A DNA stretch of 64,000 nucleotides from Elysia crispata (Eukaryota; Mollusca; Gastropoda; Plakobranchidae), in the NCBI GenBank assembly GCA_033675545.1, contig JAWDGP010001105.1, forward strand, positions 332,501-396,500. The letters run 5' to 3'. Shown here one piece after another: positions 14,131-27,302 of this stretch. The notes under the pieces are model-generated. The model worked only from the letters and a program-made list of their open reading frames with translations. It had not been told where the DNA came from and did not search any database. How positions within the stretch are numbered: the stretch's first letter is position 1; every line of letters begins with the position of its first letter. The position numbers were made by a program, and so were the translations under genes.

Positions 14131-16453
14131 CGGCAAGTTTCAAACGGTTTCAAGATGAAAAGAAACAAAACTCCCTCACCCCTCCTCTCACCACTTTTAA
14201 TACAAATCTAAACTATGAAGATAGAGCATGGTCCACCACCCTAGATAGACAGAGAAGATGGTTTTAAACTATAAAAAAAAAATAAAAAAATTTTAACACG
14301 TGTTGAAATACTCTAAATAAGGAGACTCGCCTTCCCTTACGATGTCAAGAACCAACATTAAGAATTAGCAGAGAGTCTGCCTTTATTTAAAAGCGAGAAA
14401 AGTTAATCCTTCCACAATTTTTCCTTCTGTTTCTGTTGATTGTTTAGTTTAAAAGCAGTCTGTGTGCTATAGCAGCCGCCCTTACTTTCATTGCTAGAAT
14501 CTGTTGTGATATGCGGACTGAGAAAGACATCGAAAAGCCTTTCTTGACGTAACGAGAACAACTGTAACCAGGGATGAAGCGTAACATTAACAGAGCGAAC
14601 TTTTTAGAAAACAGACATATCGAAACTATGAAAAAAAGAAAACACAAAAAAAAAAAAAACTGCTATAAATATCTGCATATCGTATACAACAAGTCAATGA
14701 AACAAACTTCCATTTTAAAGATAAAGGTGTTGGTTTCAGGGCGAGGATAACTTTTTGGTCATTGCGAATCAAATACGTATTCAAATCTCGATCAACAAGT
14801 CTATGAGAAATCAAGTCAGGTGTCCAAACTCGTGAGAAATGACTGAGAAAGAATAAGAATAAAAGGAGAAACAGAGACCGAAAGAAATTTAAGGAGAGGG
14901 AGAACCTGAAGATGGGGGAGAGCGAGTCAGCAGTAGAAATCAATCCTAGTTTTCTACGGAGACGATCTCTGTACGGACATCAGTGAGAACTTGATAGTAA
15001 CGATTATGAAATCATTGACTGACAGTTATATTTATCTCATTGCTTAATCGACTGCCCTGTAAAAGCTTTGACATACGCAAATATTCGGAAGGGTTGAATA
15101 ACAGAAGGAAAAAAATCAGAATAAAATCTAACTAATGATATATCTAAATCACGTGTGTGTTAGCCTTTTTAAATCGTTTCTAAATAATGTGGAAACAGAT
15201 AAAAAGGAAAAAAAAATATTAAGAGAGTAAACACAATTCGCCGGCTTTTCTTTTTAAAGTAGAGCAAAGATTTCATGGGGTATTTCGACAGAGTTTTATG
15301 GCTGGATATTTTCCTTGTGCCATTATTTACATCTTTGTTCAAACTGATAAACCTTTTCATAGTTTGCAATAGGCACAAATATCGTGTGATTACAACATCC
15401 ATCACAGACACAGAAATTTAATTATAATTTTAATGGAGTGTCAGATTTCTCTACTTATTAGATATTATTTCTTTCAAATCGAGTATTGAATTAAATTTAA
15501 GAACAAAAAAAATTATCGGTGCCATTATGCAGACTGAAAAAGAAAACAAACGCTATGGTTTCAGAATAACCAGCTAGGCTCATTATTCTGCTATCCTCTC
15601 TGAGATGTTCTAATTGAGTTTATCTTTATCGCCATCATTAACAAATATGAACTCAGGTAATAAGCACGCATAAGACATTTAGAGAAACTTTACAGACGTT
15701 AAAGTAAAAAAGTCCATAATTCAAACTGAAATTTTATGGCTACAGATAAACACCCTATTTAAACAAATAACAGTACTAACAGAAACTAGAAAACCAGTCT
15801 ATATCTTAATATGTCCAAAGATTGCTTTATCCAGAGAGGGGTATTGTCCTGTGAGCTTCAAAATTTTCTTTTCATGAGTTCTTTTCCATAGGTATAAATT
15901 CAATCACCAATACGTCACTTATGATTCCATTCATTGGTACATGCATCTGTAAAAAAATCGTCTTGAATAACAGTAAAAAAAGGCATTGAAACCTATCCTG
16001 GCAACTATCAACAGTATGGTGTCCTGTGCTTAAGACCTTTTATATATTAAAAATATTTAATATATATTATAAGAATGATTAAAGTACAGTAAAAGTTGAA
16101 GAGTGTATAAGATTAAAAGTATGATAGAAAAAAAGTTTTAGAGAAAGAGAAACACAGGAGAAGGAGGGACAAGGGAAAGAAAAAACTAGACTCTGAAAGA
16201 CGATAGAGAGTGGGAAAAACGAAATCAATTGAAGTGAGATACAAAGCTAATCATAGAGATAAATACTTAAATAAGTGAAACAAGTGTATCATTGATAGTA
16301 AAGGTGGAGAGATATTTAGACAGACAGACAGACAGGCATTTTTGATGGCGGTTAAAGCAGACAAAAAATTGGGTGAGAGGAGAAGGAAAAAAACAAAAAA
16401 CAAAAAAAACAACTACACACAGAGAGACCATAGCCGGGCCTGGCACGTCGCAA
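14130..16453. other. No feature recognised
   Basis: AT-rich intron DNA with short A and T runs. No coding or repeat structure found. Confidence 0.55.
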
Positions 16454-16508
16454 GGTGACTGCTGCCAGAACTATCCCGAGGTGACTGCTGCCAGAACTAT
16501 CCCGAGGT
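16454..16508. repeat. 26-bp tandem duplication
   Basis: GGTGACTGCTGCCAGAACTA plus TCCCGA occurs twice head to tail at 16454 and 16480, inside a locally GC-rich patch (16.43-16.75 kb). Confidence 0.9.
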
Positions 16509-17235
16509 CCAAGAGTCCTTTGGCTCGGCGGAAACAGCGCGGCCCACCCCAGTGATTTAAACGTCAAAAGATGAGGAATCAATACCGGGGGAGAAAATAT
16601 CAATTAGAAGGAAGAGGTGCCAGGTCTTAGTTGAGCAGTCTCGAGCCGTTCCTGGCCCCTGGCAACCAAGTCCCGACTCTTGTAGCCCCCCACTGTTACC
16701 GCTATGCTCACTGTCTGTGTATATCCCTTGGCTTGGGAAGCTCATACCACAAAAGCCGAAGGGAATGAATGGGAAGAGGAGAAAATGTTCGCTAGAAGAT
16801 AAATCGTAAGAGAGTTAACTTCCAACTCTCCAGGGAGGGAAACGATTGAATAAGGAAAGCCCGGCCTATACTTCTTGTCTTTTTAATTTTATTTATTTGA
16901 AAATGCTCGAATAAAAAATGAGAAAAAAAGTCAAGAGTTTTGCTGTAAATCAATTCTGTTTGAAGATGTTTCTGCCTTCCATTATCAAGCTCTAAATGTT
17001 CTAGAAAATATGAAAGGACCATAAAATTCCCTTTCAACAAAATGAGATACACTGGAATTAAGAGAGTAAATGGAAAGAACCAAACAGAGATAGCGACAAC
17101 GGTTAATAAAATAAATTTAAAAAGACAAAAAGAAACCGAGGAGAGAGATTAGATAAGATTAGAAAAAGTTACACATACACACAGATAAAGACACGCAAAG
17201 AGATATACAAAATGGACGCAGAGAAAACTAGTTCG

Positions 17236-17380
17236 ACAGCCAGAGACACGCAGAGAGAGAAAGAGAAAGAGAGGGAGAGAGAAAGAGAGACAGAGACAGA
17301 GAAAGAGAGAAAGAGACAGAGTGAGAGAGACAGTGAGAGAAAGAGACAGTGAGAGAGAGAGAGAAAGAGACTGTGTGTGT

Positions 17381-17443
<63 letters not shown>
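17236..17443. repeat. Degenerate then pure (GA)n tract
   Basis: A purine-rich GAGAAA/GACAGA stretch passes into a pure GA run of about 45 bases. Confidence 0.9.
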
Positions 17444-17448
<5 letters not shown>

Positions 17449-17798
17449 TAAGACAAATGCTTTATAATTCTTGAAATCTCCGACGCTATCTCAGACATTA
17501 TTAAGGTGAAGCACGATAAATAATGGACAAATGAAGTTCACTGATAGGGAAATAGAAACGAGCTCCAAAGCACAAAGAGGATAATAAAAACTGATAAAGC
17601 GTGGAGGTAGATGAACCTCGACATGAGGAACATTTGCATTCGTCTCTGCGGCAAGAGTAGAGGCGAGCTGGTGAGAAAACATTGGCAATGGAAGACAAAC
17701 AGTAGAAGGAAATGAAATTCAGAAGAGGCCACACGGGGACATTTACTAGCCTGGAAGAGATGCGATCAATCCTCTCCCTCTCACGACGCGTGCCTCAA

Positions 17799-18017
17799 TG
17801 TCTGTGTCTGTGTCTGTGTGTCTGTGTCTGTGACTGTGTCTGTGTCTGTGTCTGTGTCGGTGTGTCTGTGACTGTGTCTGTGTCTGTGTCTGTGTGTCTG
17901 TGTCTGTGACTGTGTCTGTGTCTGTGTGTCTGTGTCTGTGTGTCTGTGTCTGTGTGTCTGTGTCTGTGTCTGTGTCTGTGTGTCTGTGTCTGTGACTGTG
18001 TCTGTGTCTGTGTGTGA
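17799..18017. repeat. TGTCTG minisatellite with 38-bp higher-order period
   Basis: The array is built from TGTCTG and TG units. The variant TGACTG recurs at 17831, 17869, 17907 and 17993: two intervals of 38 bases, then 86. The His/Arg/Thr/Asp frames on the minus strand are translations of this repeat. Confidence 0.9.
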
Positions 18018-19552
18018 TGGGAGTAAGTTTGGGTCTGCGTTTGTTATAAACACTTAAATCTTGGAGAGAAGTAAAGAGACATATTGCATGAGCATTTTTT
18101 ATTCCTTGCATCAAAATGAAGTTGGGTTGTGCGCTGAGATTATACACAGTATGGGAAAAATTACAAAAAAAGGTACCAGTGATACAGGAGCGGTATTGGT
18201 TGTTTTTCTCGAGCGGCAGATGGAAGGATTAGAAATAATGATTATGAAAAAAAAAACAACAACAATAACAACAACAACAACCAAACAAACCGAGATTGAG
18301 ATCACACTAAGTCGGCTCTTGTCACTTCAACACACAAGAGTCCTCTACAGCTCTTCACCATTATCTTCCATTATAACAACTGATTAACCATGTATCACAG
18401 CAATCCGTCCATCCCCAGGGTGTGGGGTTCGTTTTTTCTGATCCTGGATTTACTTCAGCTCCTGTAGAACTCTTCGCCCACTAGCCGTTTTCCTCTTTTA
18501 CTATTTTTTTTTTATTAGCGTTGGTCTGTAATAAGCTGATGTAGCACTAATCAACAGGAAGGCGTAACTTAAGCATCGCGATTATTGATTCGACCAGCAC
18601 CACTAACCACTACTGCCCACATAGACTGAACAGTTGGACCAGGGTATATCACTGTTTAGCTTATAGTAAAAGCGTCTTCCTGAGCGGATTTATGCTTTTA
18701 AGATATCGCCTAAGGAATTTTCCCCCTTTTGCCAGCTGTTAAGCAAAATCTCTTTCGCAGCGTACTGAAATCATATATTTTTTTAAAATCATAAATTTGT
18801 CCACAACATGAATAAAAACGAATGCAGTCTCAAAACTATACTCTTGGAGAAAGCCTGAAACACCGTCTGAAAATATGACAAAAGGCCCAAACAGTTTAAG
18901 TGACTGTTTTGAGTTATCTAGTATCGCTTTGAACAGCCTCTAATTTTGAAAAATGAATAAAACTTTCATGATAATCACACGGTAGTGAATAAGAAGAAAA
19001 TCTTGTTTTAAAAAACTTCCTGCAATTATTAGATTGTCCTCAAAACTTTTCAGACTAAATATTTGCGTTCATCAATTATTATTTGGAATTGTAGTCCCTA
19101 TGGTTCGTCTTCCGGAGAAGTTTAATCAGCAGGGAGTATTAAAATGAGTAAAAAAATAATAATTTCTATGGTTGTCTCTGAGTCATTGCCACGGCTACAG
19201 GCTTTTCGGTCCTGTTGTGTTAAATGGCAGCTGTATCGCAGCAGTGATTTTAGACTGTTTGTCATCAGGTTACTAGCTTGTTTGATGGTAATTACAGATT
19301 GGGTTGGCCTGGACTCCCTATCGATTTTGGTGAGTTATGTGATCCTGCTCTGCCATGCTGAATGATCGGTGGAGTCCACATCAAGTTGTTGGACCCGGCA
19401 GCTCGCGTGAAGTAAGAGACAAACAAAACAAACTGTTGGTTCTTTACACGACTAATGGTTCATATAGCCACACAGGATAAATCGTTGGCTTTTCACACTT
19501 AGACACTCAAGATAGATAATCAGAACTCCACCAGCATCCATCTTTAGGCTCT
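18018..19552. other. No gene recognised
   Basis: Mixed intron sequence. One short plus-strand segment (19298-19329) has a good acceptor and donor but is open in all three frames and is not supported otherwise. Confidence 0.5.
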
Positions 19553-19704
<152 letters not shown>

Positions 19705-20914
19705 AGAGAGAGAAATTGATTCTTGATACTTTGGTTTTCACGCCTCAAAACAGTTGAACTATTGTGTGAAAAATGATTCATGCCCAACTCATTGGTATTA
19801 AGAGGGATGGATGATTAGCATAGTGGAAACTTATTATTCCGGTAGTTTAGGTGATCACGCATATGGAAATGGTTAGCAAATGACATTGCAGTGTTTAAAG
19901 TGAAAAGATATGAAACATGGTGCTTGCATGTTGTTTCAGTATTCTTGGTGAGTAAGATTGGTACAAGATAATTTCCTGTAATAGGTGCACGGACTGGAAT
20001 TTTATTGGAACTAGATTTTTCTAGGTTAAAAGCGAAACCATCTGGAAAACTTAACAGCTTTTTTTTTTTACCTCAAAAACCGCTTTATTTATATGATCTT
20101 ATTTTTCAGAGTTAAATATCCGTTCCCTGATTAATAGAAATAGCCTGATTACGTTTAACATGATAAGGTTTCTTAGTGCAGTACAGACTCTATTGCTTCA
20201 TCAGCTTAAAAAAAAAGAAAAAAGAAAATCACTGAAAGCAGAGCAAAGAATAACTCTCTGTGAAATGCCACCCCGCCTTGACATGATAATGGATTTATTT
20301 TAAGTTTCATTCAATCTTAGTTCTAAATACATTTATTTTCTAAACAAAATCCCGAGTCGCTTTTTATGTTTTTGTAAACAAACCTTTTTTTCTAGGCCTA
20401 GATCGAACGTCGTGGATTGTAGCAAGTCGAATAAAAACGAGAAGCATTCAATGTTAAATAAACAACGAAAACCTAGTCGACTTGCAATGAAAGCCAAGAT
20501 AGCATGAAACGCCAGCAGCTATTTCGAATGCTATGCAAAGTGAAAGATTTACAACAGACAATAAAAGAGGACTTGCGATTTAAGTTTAGAACCTTATTTC
20601 ATCACATGATAATAATTATGGACGCCCGTTTTAACCTCTGAACTTCCATGTTGCGCTAAGCCTCTTTGGTTAGAAACTTTGTGTCTGAGTCTCCAAATGT
20701 TAAATTAAAATGATTATTAACTTTCTCTTTCATTCGTTTTTGACAACATCCGTGAGGTTTTGTTCAAAATGATTAAAAAATAAAGATGTTTAAAATTAAT
20801 TTCCTCTTGTTAATTTTCTACTCAATTATCCGAAACCTTTTCTCATTTTTTCCGCTGTATTTTGATTTTTTATCCTCTAGATTCACATGTCCTTTGTTGG
20901 AATTTAGTCTCTCT

Positions 20915-20921
<7 letters not shown>
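19705..20921. other. No feature recognised
   Basis: AT-rich intron DNA without coding or repeat structure. Confidence 0.6.
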
Positions 20922-20947
<26 letters not shown>

Positions 20948-20990
20948 AAATATATATTGATAAAAGTTTTGTTACCTCCTCCTCCTCCTC

Positions 20991-21065
<75 letters not shown>

Positions 21066-21163
21066 ATCTATCTAGCTAGCTAGCTTTCTCTGCTCTGTCT
21101 CCCTCTCTTCCTCCAACTACTTCCTCTCCCCCTTTCTCAATTTTTTTTCTCCCTCCCAATTTC

Positions 21164-21222
<59 letters not shown>
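20922..21222. repeat. Pyrimidine-rich block: CT, CCT, CT, CTAG, CT
   Basis: Three CT runs are joined by a (CCT)6 stretch near 20977, a CTAGCTAGCTAG run at about 21071, and mixed C/T sequence. Nearly 300 bases carry almost no purines on the plus strand. Confidence 0.9.
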
Positions 21223-21225
<3 letters not shown>

Positions 21226-22286
21226 CCCGCCCTGATATCTCTTCTGGTAATCAGTGACCCAGCAAGCGCTCGAGATGTTGTTTGACGTTAACCACAGTTT
21301 GTATTTTCAAATATTTCTCTTTCATCCTTCATGCAACTTGTGTTTTCCTTTAATTTCCGCCGGTCGCTGTTTGAACTCCTCACTTCTCTTTCTCTTTCCC
21401 CAGCTCGCTCTTTTACATCCCTCCCTCACTCGTCCCACTCTCTACCTCTCTTCCAACTCATTCACTCAAGCCTGGTTTATTGATGGGAAGATACCTTTGT
21501 TCAGTGGGCGAATCAAACAATTTAAATGAACCTGTTGGAAATTGCTGCGTTTTACAACAGTATCGGGCTAGGTAGAGGGAGTGGAAACAAACCCTGATAC
21601 TGACTCACTTTGTAGAGGTTGATTTGTATCTTCAGACATTACATGAAGGAATTTTTTTAGCCATTATCATCATTATTTTAATAACAATATTAAAAATATA
21701 TCTATATATTTTTCGCTCTTACACGACTTCATATTTTTTATACATCAAATCTTCACTGTAATGATATTTGCTGATATCGCAATTGTATCTGTTATATTTT
21801 GTTTTATGAGAAGACCAACCACTTCTGCTTTTCTTTTAACCTCTCAAGGAAGAACTGTTAGTACCGCTACTGTAATACAAAAATCCCTTGATTTGCATTT
21901 ATATTAAACTAATCCAAGAGGGATCTGCCCCCCGACACATGAGTGACGCGCTGTCTCCAATATTGGAATACCTAGAGGAACGAAAAAGGCCGTAACCAGT
22001 ATTATTTATAAGCACTTTTTTCCTTAGTCTGTTTGTTTCGTAATTATATAGAATTATTATAAAAAAAATCCTGGCCCAACATGCCAAGAACCCCATCCCG
22101 ACCACTTCAAATCTTTGTTGCTGGAGATTTATCATTATCATTTTTTTGGCCATGCCTTCTAGTTCTAGTCTAAGCTTATTTTTTACTTTTTATACAGGCT
22201 CTTTTTCTGTCTGCCTGTTTGATTCTTTATCTGCCAGTCTGTTTATCTCTGTATGTCCTTGTCTCTGATTATAGACTCTGCCGAGA
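21223..22286. other. No feature recognised
   Basis: Mixed sequence at the upstream end of intron 1. No coding segment is supported. Confidence 0.55.
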
Positions 22287-22356
22287 GTTCTTACTGCCCT
22301 CTCCTCCCCCCTCTCTCTGTCTCCTCCCTGTCTCTCTCTCTCTCTCTCTGTCTCCT

Positions 22357-22418
<62 letters not shown>
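22287..22418. repeat. CT array with CTCCTCCCTGT spacers
   Basis: Two TGTCTCCTCCC spacers separate CT blocks and a pure run of about 54 bases follows. It lies about 330 bases inside the intron from the exon 1 donor. Confidence 0.9.
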
Positions 22419-22422
<4 letters not shown>

Positions 22423-22749
22423 TTTCGTTAAAGTGCATACTTCAAAGCATATACACACAAAGAAGAAAGTTAATGATGAAATATCGAAAACCGTTGTTAG
22501 AATCTTTCTGGCATGTTTGTGAAATTAATGGAATTATGTCCCAACCTGTACTTGTTCAAACAGTTGATAAATCATATTCACCTCTGTATGGATCGTGGGA
22601 CAATAAAAAGAATTCATGAAAATATTGACACGACAAAGTGGAAACATTTTCTCATTTCTATTGCTCAACGCATGTGAGCTCACCTGTCCTCCCCTACTTC
22701 GCCATATCCATCAGTAAGAGGAAGAGTTATAGAAAGAAGTAAAACTTAC

Positions 22750-22779
22750 CTTGCCGTTTCGGCAGCAGCGGCAGCACAT
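22750..22779 (-). CDS. SLC44A1-like: Choline transporter-like (SLC44A/CTL1-like), coding exon 1
   Basis: This minus-strand exon begins with ATG (A at -3, a good context) and encodes MCCRCCRNGK. It ends in AAG followed by the donor GTAAGT, with the intron in phase 0. CTL proteins are multi-pass membrane transporters of choline and related amines in plasma and mitochondrial membranes. CTL1 proteins begin with a short Cys-rich cytosolic tail (human starts MGCC) before the R-[SG]-C-T-D motif. Here four of the first six residues are Cys, a plausible palmitoylation site, but Gly2 is absent. No in-frame stop was seen just upstream, and a TATA-like stretch lies about 40 bases before the ATG, so the 5' UTR boundary is unknown. 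The call depends on joining in phase to the exon at 3400-3501. Alone it would be too short to name. Confidence 0.75.
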
Positions 22780-23520
22780 GGTCGCTTGTCTACCACACTC
22801 AACAGTTGCGATAAAAATATACAATCCAGAGGCGAATTTTTTTAATGGTTTAAAAAAAGTGGAGTGTTTGCCTTGTAAAGAGCTTTTCAGACCTTGGCCT
22901 GTGAAAGTGCTGTGACTAAGGCTTTGTTTCTACAGCTAGTTGATCCGGGTGAGTACCCTAGAGATCAACCCAGCTCACAATGAGTGTTACTGCGACCTCT
23001 GAATGACCACAGCAAGGGCAGACACAAGAATGGAGCGGACAGGATCTAGAGCTTCAACAGGTATTCTGGTCTCACTCTCTTCCTGTAGTCAGTCAGCTTG
23101 GGCTCTTGAACCTTGAGCCCAGAGGAACTCTAGAGAAAGAGAGAGAGAGAGCGGTGAAGAGTGTCTCACTGTTTCAAGAGGTCTGGCCCAGGGGCATGAG
23201 GATCACGTGATCAAGTCACTTGAGGCTGCACTCGATGACACGAGCCAAATCTCCAATGTTCCCAGGCTACAAGCTGCTCCAGAAGCAACAGATCTAGAGA
23301 CTAGCTGAGGCTGTGAGTGGTTACTGGCTCGTCTGACCCTGCACCTTGCGGCCTGTTGCAGACCTTGGGCTGTGCAAGAATTAAGCTGCTGCTGGTAATG
23401 GCACCGTCACTTTTCTATGGAATATCAATGACAGATAAGATTTGCAAGAGTATATCGCTCGTCACAGGTGAACAGTGTCTAACTCTTTTAGCTCTACAAC
23501 CAGGATGATCCCACCTGAAA
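22780..23520. promoter_or_regulatory. 5' flank of the SLC44A-like gene, putative promoter region
   Basis: This is the sequence upstream, in the gene's direction, of coding exon 1. It is somewhat GC-richer than its surroundings from about 22.9 to 23.5 kb. It holds a perfect 12-base palindrome with a CACGTG E-box at 23201-23212 and a TATA-like TATATTTTTA about 40 bases before the ATG. Whether transcription starts at that TATA or at an upstream non-coding exon cannot be told from sequence. Confidence 0.35.
23201..23212. promoter_or_regulatory. Palindromic E-box GATCACGTGATC
   Basis: This is a perfect 12-base palindrome around CACGTG, the site of bHLH-ZIP factors (USF, MYC/MAX, MITF/TFE families). 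It lies about 420 bases upstream of the SLC44A-like start codon. A regulatory role is inferred. Confidence 0.35.
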
Positions 23521-24427
23521 AAGAAGATTAAAAATAAATTGAAGTTGGCAGGAAATGGCAATGGCAACAAAGACAACAAGATAAAAGGAACAAACTCAAA
23601 ACTGAGTACGATAAAACCTGTTCTAAAGAAAAAGAGTATTATTCGAATCCCTACATGAGAACGATCTGTTTTTTCCCGTGTTAAAAAAAAATCTTCTTGA
23701 TCTTAACAACAATTAGTTTTTGTATAAAATAAATGTGTCAACTTTATTAAAATTAAAATATTGAATGAGGATCTTTAAGAAGATGGAAACTTTCAATTTA
23801 ACCTATGGATAGTATCTGCGTTTATAGCAAGGGTAATTTTGCCTCATAATAGCCGAGACCGATTGCTACAATCCATTTTTATGCTTTACAGTGATATTTT
23901 ACTACCCAAGTCCAGTGTGTGTGTGACAATCGTGATAAAAATTCTTTAATTTCGCTTCTAGGTCTCTGGCATCGTCGAGATTTCAGCTACATTAAACAAA
24001 ATGCTAAAAAAAATAACCACAGCAATCTGAATTTTTTTTTTTTACACCAGTGGGTGAAACAATGAAGACCGCACACAAAGGCGGAGAGCAGACAGGAAAA
24101 CAAAGAGACAACGTTTGCATCTTTAGTGTAAGGACTTAGAAAAGCTTCTCTCCCCAGTGAGAATCAATAGAAAAGACAATGCTAGGCAAAACTGAGGGGT
24201 CGCAGTATTTATAGAGAAATGATGGCGGTCTGACGTAGAGAGCAAACAGAAAGAATCGATAGCAACTGTGTGTAATATTATTATTTTCTAGTTCCAAGTT
24301 TTAATTTCATAGCTTTGATTTTTTCTGAGAGTTGCATGCATACTAAATCTCTCGCTCTTGTCTTTCCATTCCATTTACAAGTTCTGCTCATCCGACTCTT
24401 ACATTTACTCCCTCTCTCTGTCTCTCT

Positions 24428-24429
24428 CA

Positions 24430-24474
<45 letters not shown>
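24428..24474. repeat. (CT)n microsatellite, short
   Basis: About 45 bases of CT, followed by T11. Confidence 0.9.
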
Positions 24475-24479
<5 letters not shown>

Positions 24480-24696
24480 TTCTTTTTTTTTTTTACTTTA
24501 GCGAGATAAAACTATATAAAAAAAAACCCAACAAAGAAACGTTTCAATAGCCACTGCTCTCCATGATCTGCCGGCACGCAAGAAACTGATTAAGATTTTG
24601 ACAAAACGGAGAGTGCAAAGAACGTAGTGAGTGAGAGTTTTATGTTACCGCTATGATTAGAGATGTTTCTCACATATTATAAACATAGGTTTACAG

Positions 24697-24862
24697 TTCT
24701 CACCATGACAATAACATAGACCTCGATGCGACAGCCCAGTTAAGTAAAAGTCGCGTTATGACGCCCCGTTACTCACAGTATAAGAGAAGCTCCATTAATT
24801 TAGTTCAAGACTCCTGTTACTTAGATCGGATGGCCGTACCTAGTTTTATCTTCAGGATTTAA
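24697..24862 (+). other. Candidate terminal exon, unknown product
   Basis: AGGTTTACAG precedes a frame of 54 codons ending in TAA. It includes NNIDLDATAQLSKSRVMTPR and ends DRMAVPSFIFRI. Composition is mixed and protein-like, with no internal ATG-bounded start needed if spliced. No domain is recognised and no AATAAA lies close by. It could be a chance open frame. Confidence 0.25.
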
Positions 24863-25266
24863 ATTTTGGTGCTAAATATGTTTCATTCAAATTATGGAGT
24901 TCATCTAAAGCTAGATCTATATCTTAAGGAATGTAGGTGTAAAAATATAGCTTGCAGTTTACCTTATAATTTGATGAACCGACTATATTAAGACTTGTCT
25001 ACCACCTTAAATACGGACATAATTTAAGGACATTCTTTCCATTTTTAAAATGATTTCGTTTCCTTGTGTGTGTTATTCTAGTATACAATAAAAAAAGACA
25101 CCCTGGCTGTACTTATCGGTTAATTACACGATGATATCCACCTTGATCCGACAGCTTCACTCGATGGTGCATCCATCCACAGTAAACTGTTAACTGCACC
25201 CAGATCAATAGCGGACACTAAATCTGGGCTGAACTCACTCAACCCGACAAAACTGAGGATGGCCTG

Positions 25267-25293
25267 CTCTCTCCCTCTCCCTCCCTCCCTCCC

Positions 25294-25344
<51 letters not shown>
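25267..25344. repeat. CCCT then (CT)n microsatellite
   Basis: TCCC units pass into a pure CT run. Confidence 0.9.
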
Positions 25345-25347
<3 letters not shown>

Positions 25348-25435
25348 TTCATTAATTTCATTTAGATTATCTTATTAGGTGTACTCCGCTTTTTCTTTGT
25401 CTCCTCTCTCTATATTTATCCATCTACCAACCTAT

Positions 25436-25450
25436 CTATCTATCTATCTA

Positions 25451-25502
<52 letters not shown>

Positions 25503-25615
25503 TAGATCGATAAATAGAGACAGACAGACAGACAAAAAAAAGCGAGAAAGAGAGAAATATAGATAGATAGATAGAAAGATAGATAGATAGAAAGATAGAT
25601 AGCTGGATAGAGAGA
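25436..25615. repeat. (TA)n and GATA compound repeat
   Basis: CTAT units lead into about 50 bases of pure TA, then GACA and interrupted GATA/AAAGATA units. TA runs like this extrude cruciforms readily. Confidence 0.9.
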
Positions 25616-26327
25616 AGGGTAGATAGAGGAAAAAGAGGAGTATCGATCCTTAGCAAAAGATGATCTATATGAAATGAAGATGAGAAGGAGATAAATTTAT
25701 TTGGAGGATGGAAACTGGTTGAAAATTCATCATACTCCTCCATACACGGGAGTAAATCAGCTGTAACCGCAGGCAACAAACGAAGTGCTTGGCCGACTGG
25801 AATAGCGTTAAAACAGTTCTTCTGCGTGAAGGACGCTCAGATGTGATTATTAATCTATAATTTCTGAAAATGAATGTCATTATGGAAATTGCCCACAGGA
25901 CAATCGGAGAAGAAAGATACTTAAAGGGAAAAAAAAGCCTTCCCATAATGATATGAATTTTGATCGATGCCCTCTCGCACTAAGAGAATAAAATAACAAA
26001 TATTCACAACAGGCAAAGCCATTACTGGAAAAAAGACAACGTGTGAGCATAATAAAGTAATAATAGTAAGCCATCATAATAAGGCCATGTTTTCCCAATC
26101 CCACTGTGTACCAGAGAGCTGTGTTAGCATAGGTGAGCAGGTCACACGTTGATGTGTCCGTGAAGACAGGGCAAACATTATTTCTAGCATTAAGCGCATT
26201 CTAATTCTTCACGTACCTGCTGTAGATATTTACTTTAAATAGAAAGAAACTTTCATCTTGTGATATCAGACGGGAACCGTTCCTTACTAGATCTTAAGAT
26301 ACATAGGGTAAATAAGGGTCCACGTTT
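25616..26327. other. No feature recognised
   Basis: Mixed spacer with no coding segment supported. Confidence 0.55.
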
Positions 26328-26640
26328 TTCTCCTCCTCCTCCTCCTCCTCCTCCTCCTCCTCCTCCTCCTCCTCCTCCTCCTCCTTCTTCTTCTTCTTCT
26401 TCTTCTTCTTCTTCTTCTTCTTCTTCTTCTTCTTCTTCTTCTTCTTCTTCTTCTTCTTCTTCTTCTTCTTCTTCTTCTTCTTCTTCTTCTTCTCCTTCTC
26501 CTTCTTCTTCTTCTTCTTCTTCTTCTTCTTCTTCTTCTTCTTCTTCTTCTTCTTCTTCTTCTTCTTCTTCTTCTTCTTCTTCTTCTTCTTCTTCTTCTTC
26601 TTCTTCTTCTTCTTCTTCTTCTTCTTCTTCTTCTTCTTCT
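26328..26640. repeat. (CTC)n to (CTT)n array, about 310 bp
   Basis: About 18 CTC units switch abruptly to a very long CTT array with two CTC units embedded near 26492-26502. It is entirely polypyrimidine on the plus strand and so strongly triplex (H-DNA) prone. Confidence 0.95.
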
Positions 26641-27248
26641 GCACCTGTATTGTTCTTATCAATTGTACATTTCTTACGTCTTCATTTCTCTCCCCTAACC
26701 TTTTCCTGTGAATAAGGTCAGTTTTTGAAGAAATCCCAAATAACTTCAGGTGAACTCCTTCTCTATACATGACATAACTGAAAGCTTTACTCGAATCTTT
26801 TTATGGCTTGCTTAAAGCTATACAAATGCTCACTTCAGCGTCGCAGAAACTGGCTGTGTGGATGCTCCAGAGAAGATCATTCATTACGCTGCACGAAGGA
26901 GATTTCGACTTCTGGCTTTGAAAACTAGCCTTATCCGTATTTCCATCGTTACAAACGGGAAATGCTTTCAACAAATCAGTTTGAGCTGCAGCTATGTAAC
27001 ATCATAGCACTATAATAATTCGAAATCTATGCGATCACCTGTAAAGATAATGACCAGCCCTCAAACCTAATTGGCATTAAAACGCGTGAAGTGTCAGCTT
27101 TGTTCCCTTTATTGAGGCGTTGGTCCACACAAACACAGGCTTTCTCCAACTTGAGCACCATGGAGTGATGTAAAGGGAGCGATACACGAGTAACATTTCA
27201 GTAGTGAAGATACCTGGTACATAATCTATAAAAAAAGTATGTGACTCG

Positions 27249-27251
<3 letters not shown>

Positions 27252-27299
<48 letters not shown>
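27252..27299. repeat. (AT)n microsatellite
   Basis: About 46 bases of AT, ending in CATACATA. Confidence 0.95.

Positions 27300-27302
<3 letters not shown>

Noticed and set aside
17799-18017. His/Arg/Thr/Asp-repeat protein on the minus strand
   Set aside because: It is a translation of the TGTCTG minisatellite. There are no splice or start signals.
19298-19329. 32-nt plus-strand segment with AG acceptor and GTGAGT donor
   Set aside because: Open in all three frames, antisense inside intron 1, and short enough to be chance.
22935-22947. 13-nt segment between TTTCTACAG and GTGAGT opposite SLC44A exon 1
   Set aside because: Too short and on the opposite strand. Probably a coincidence.
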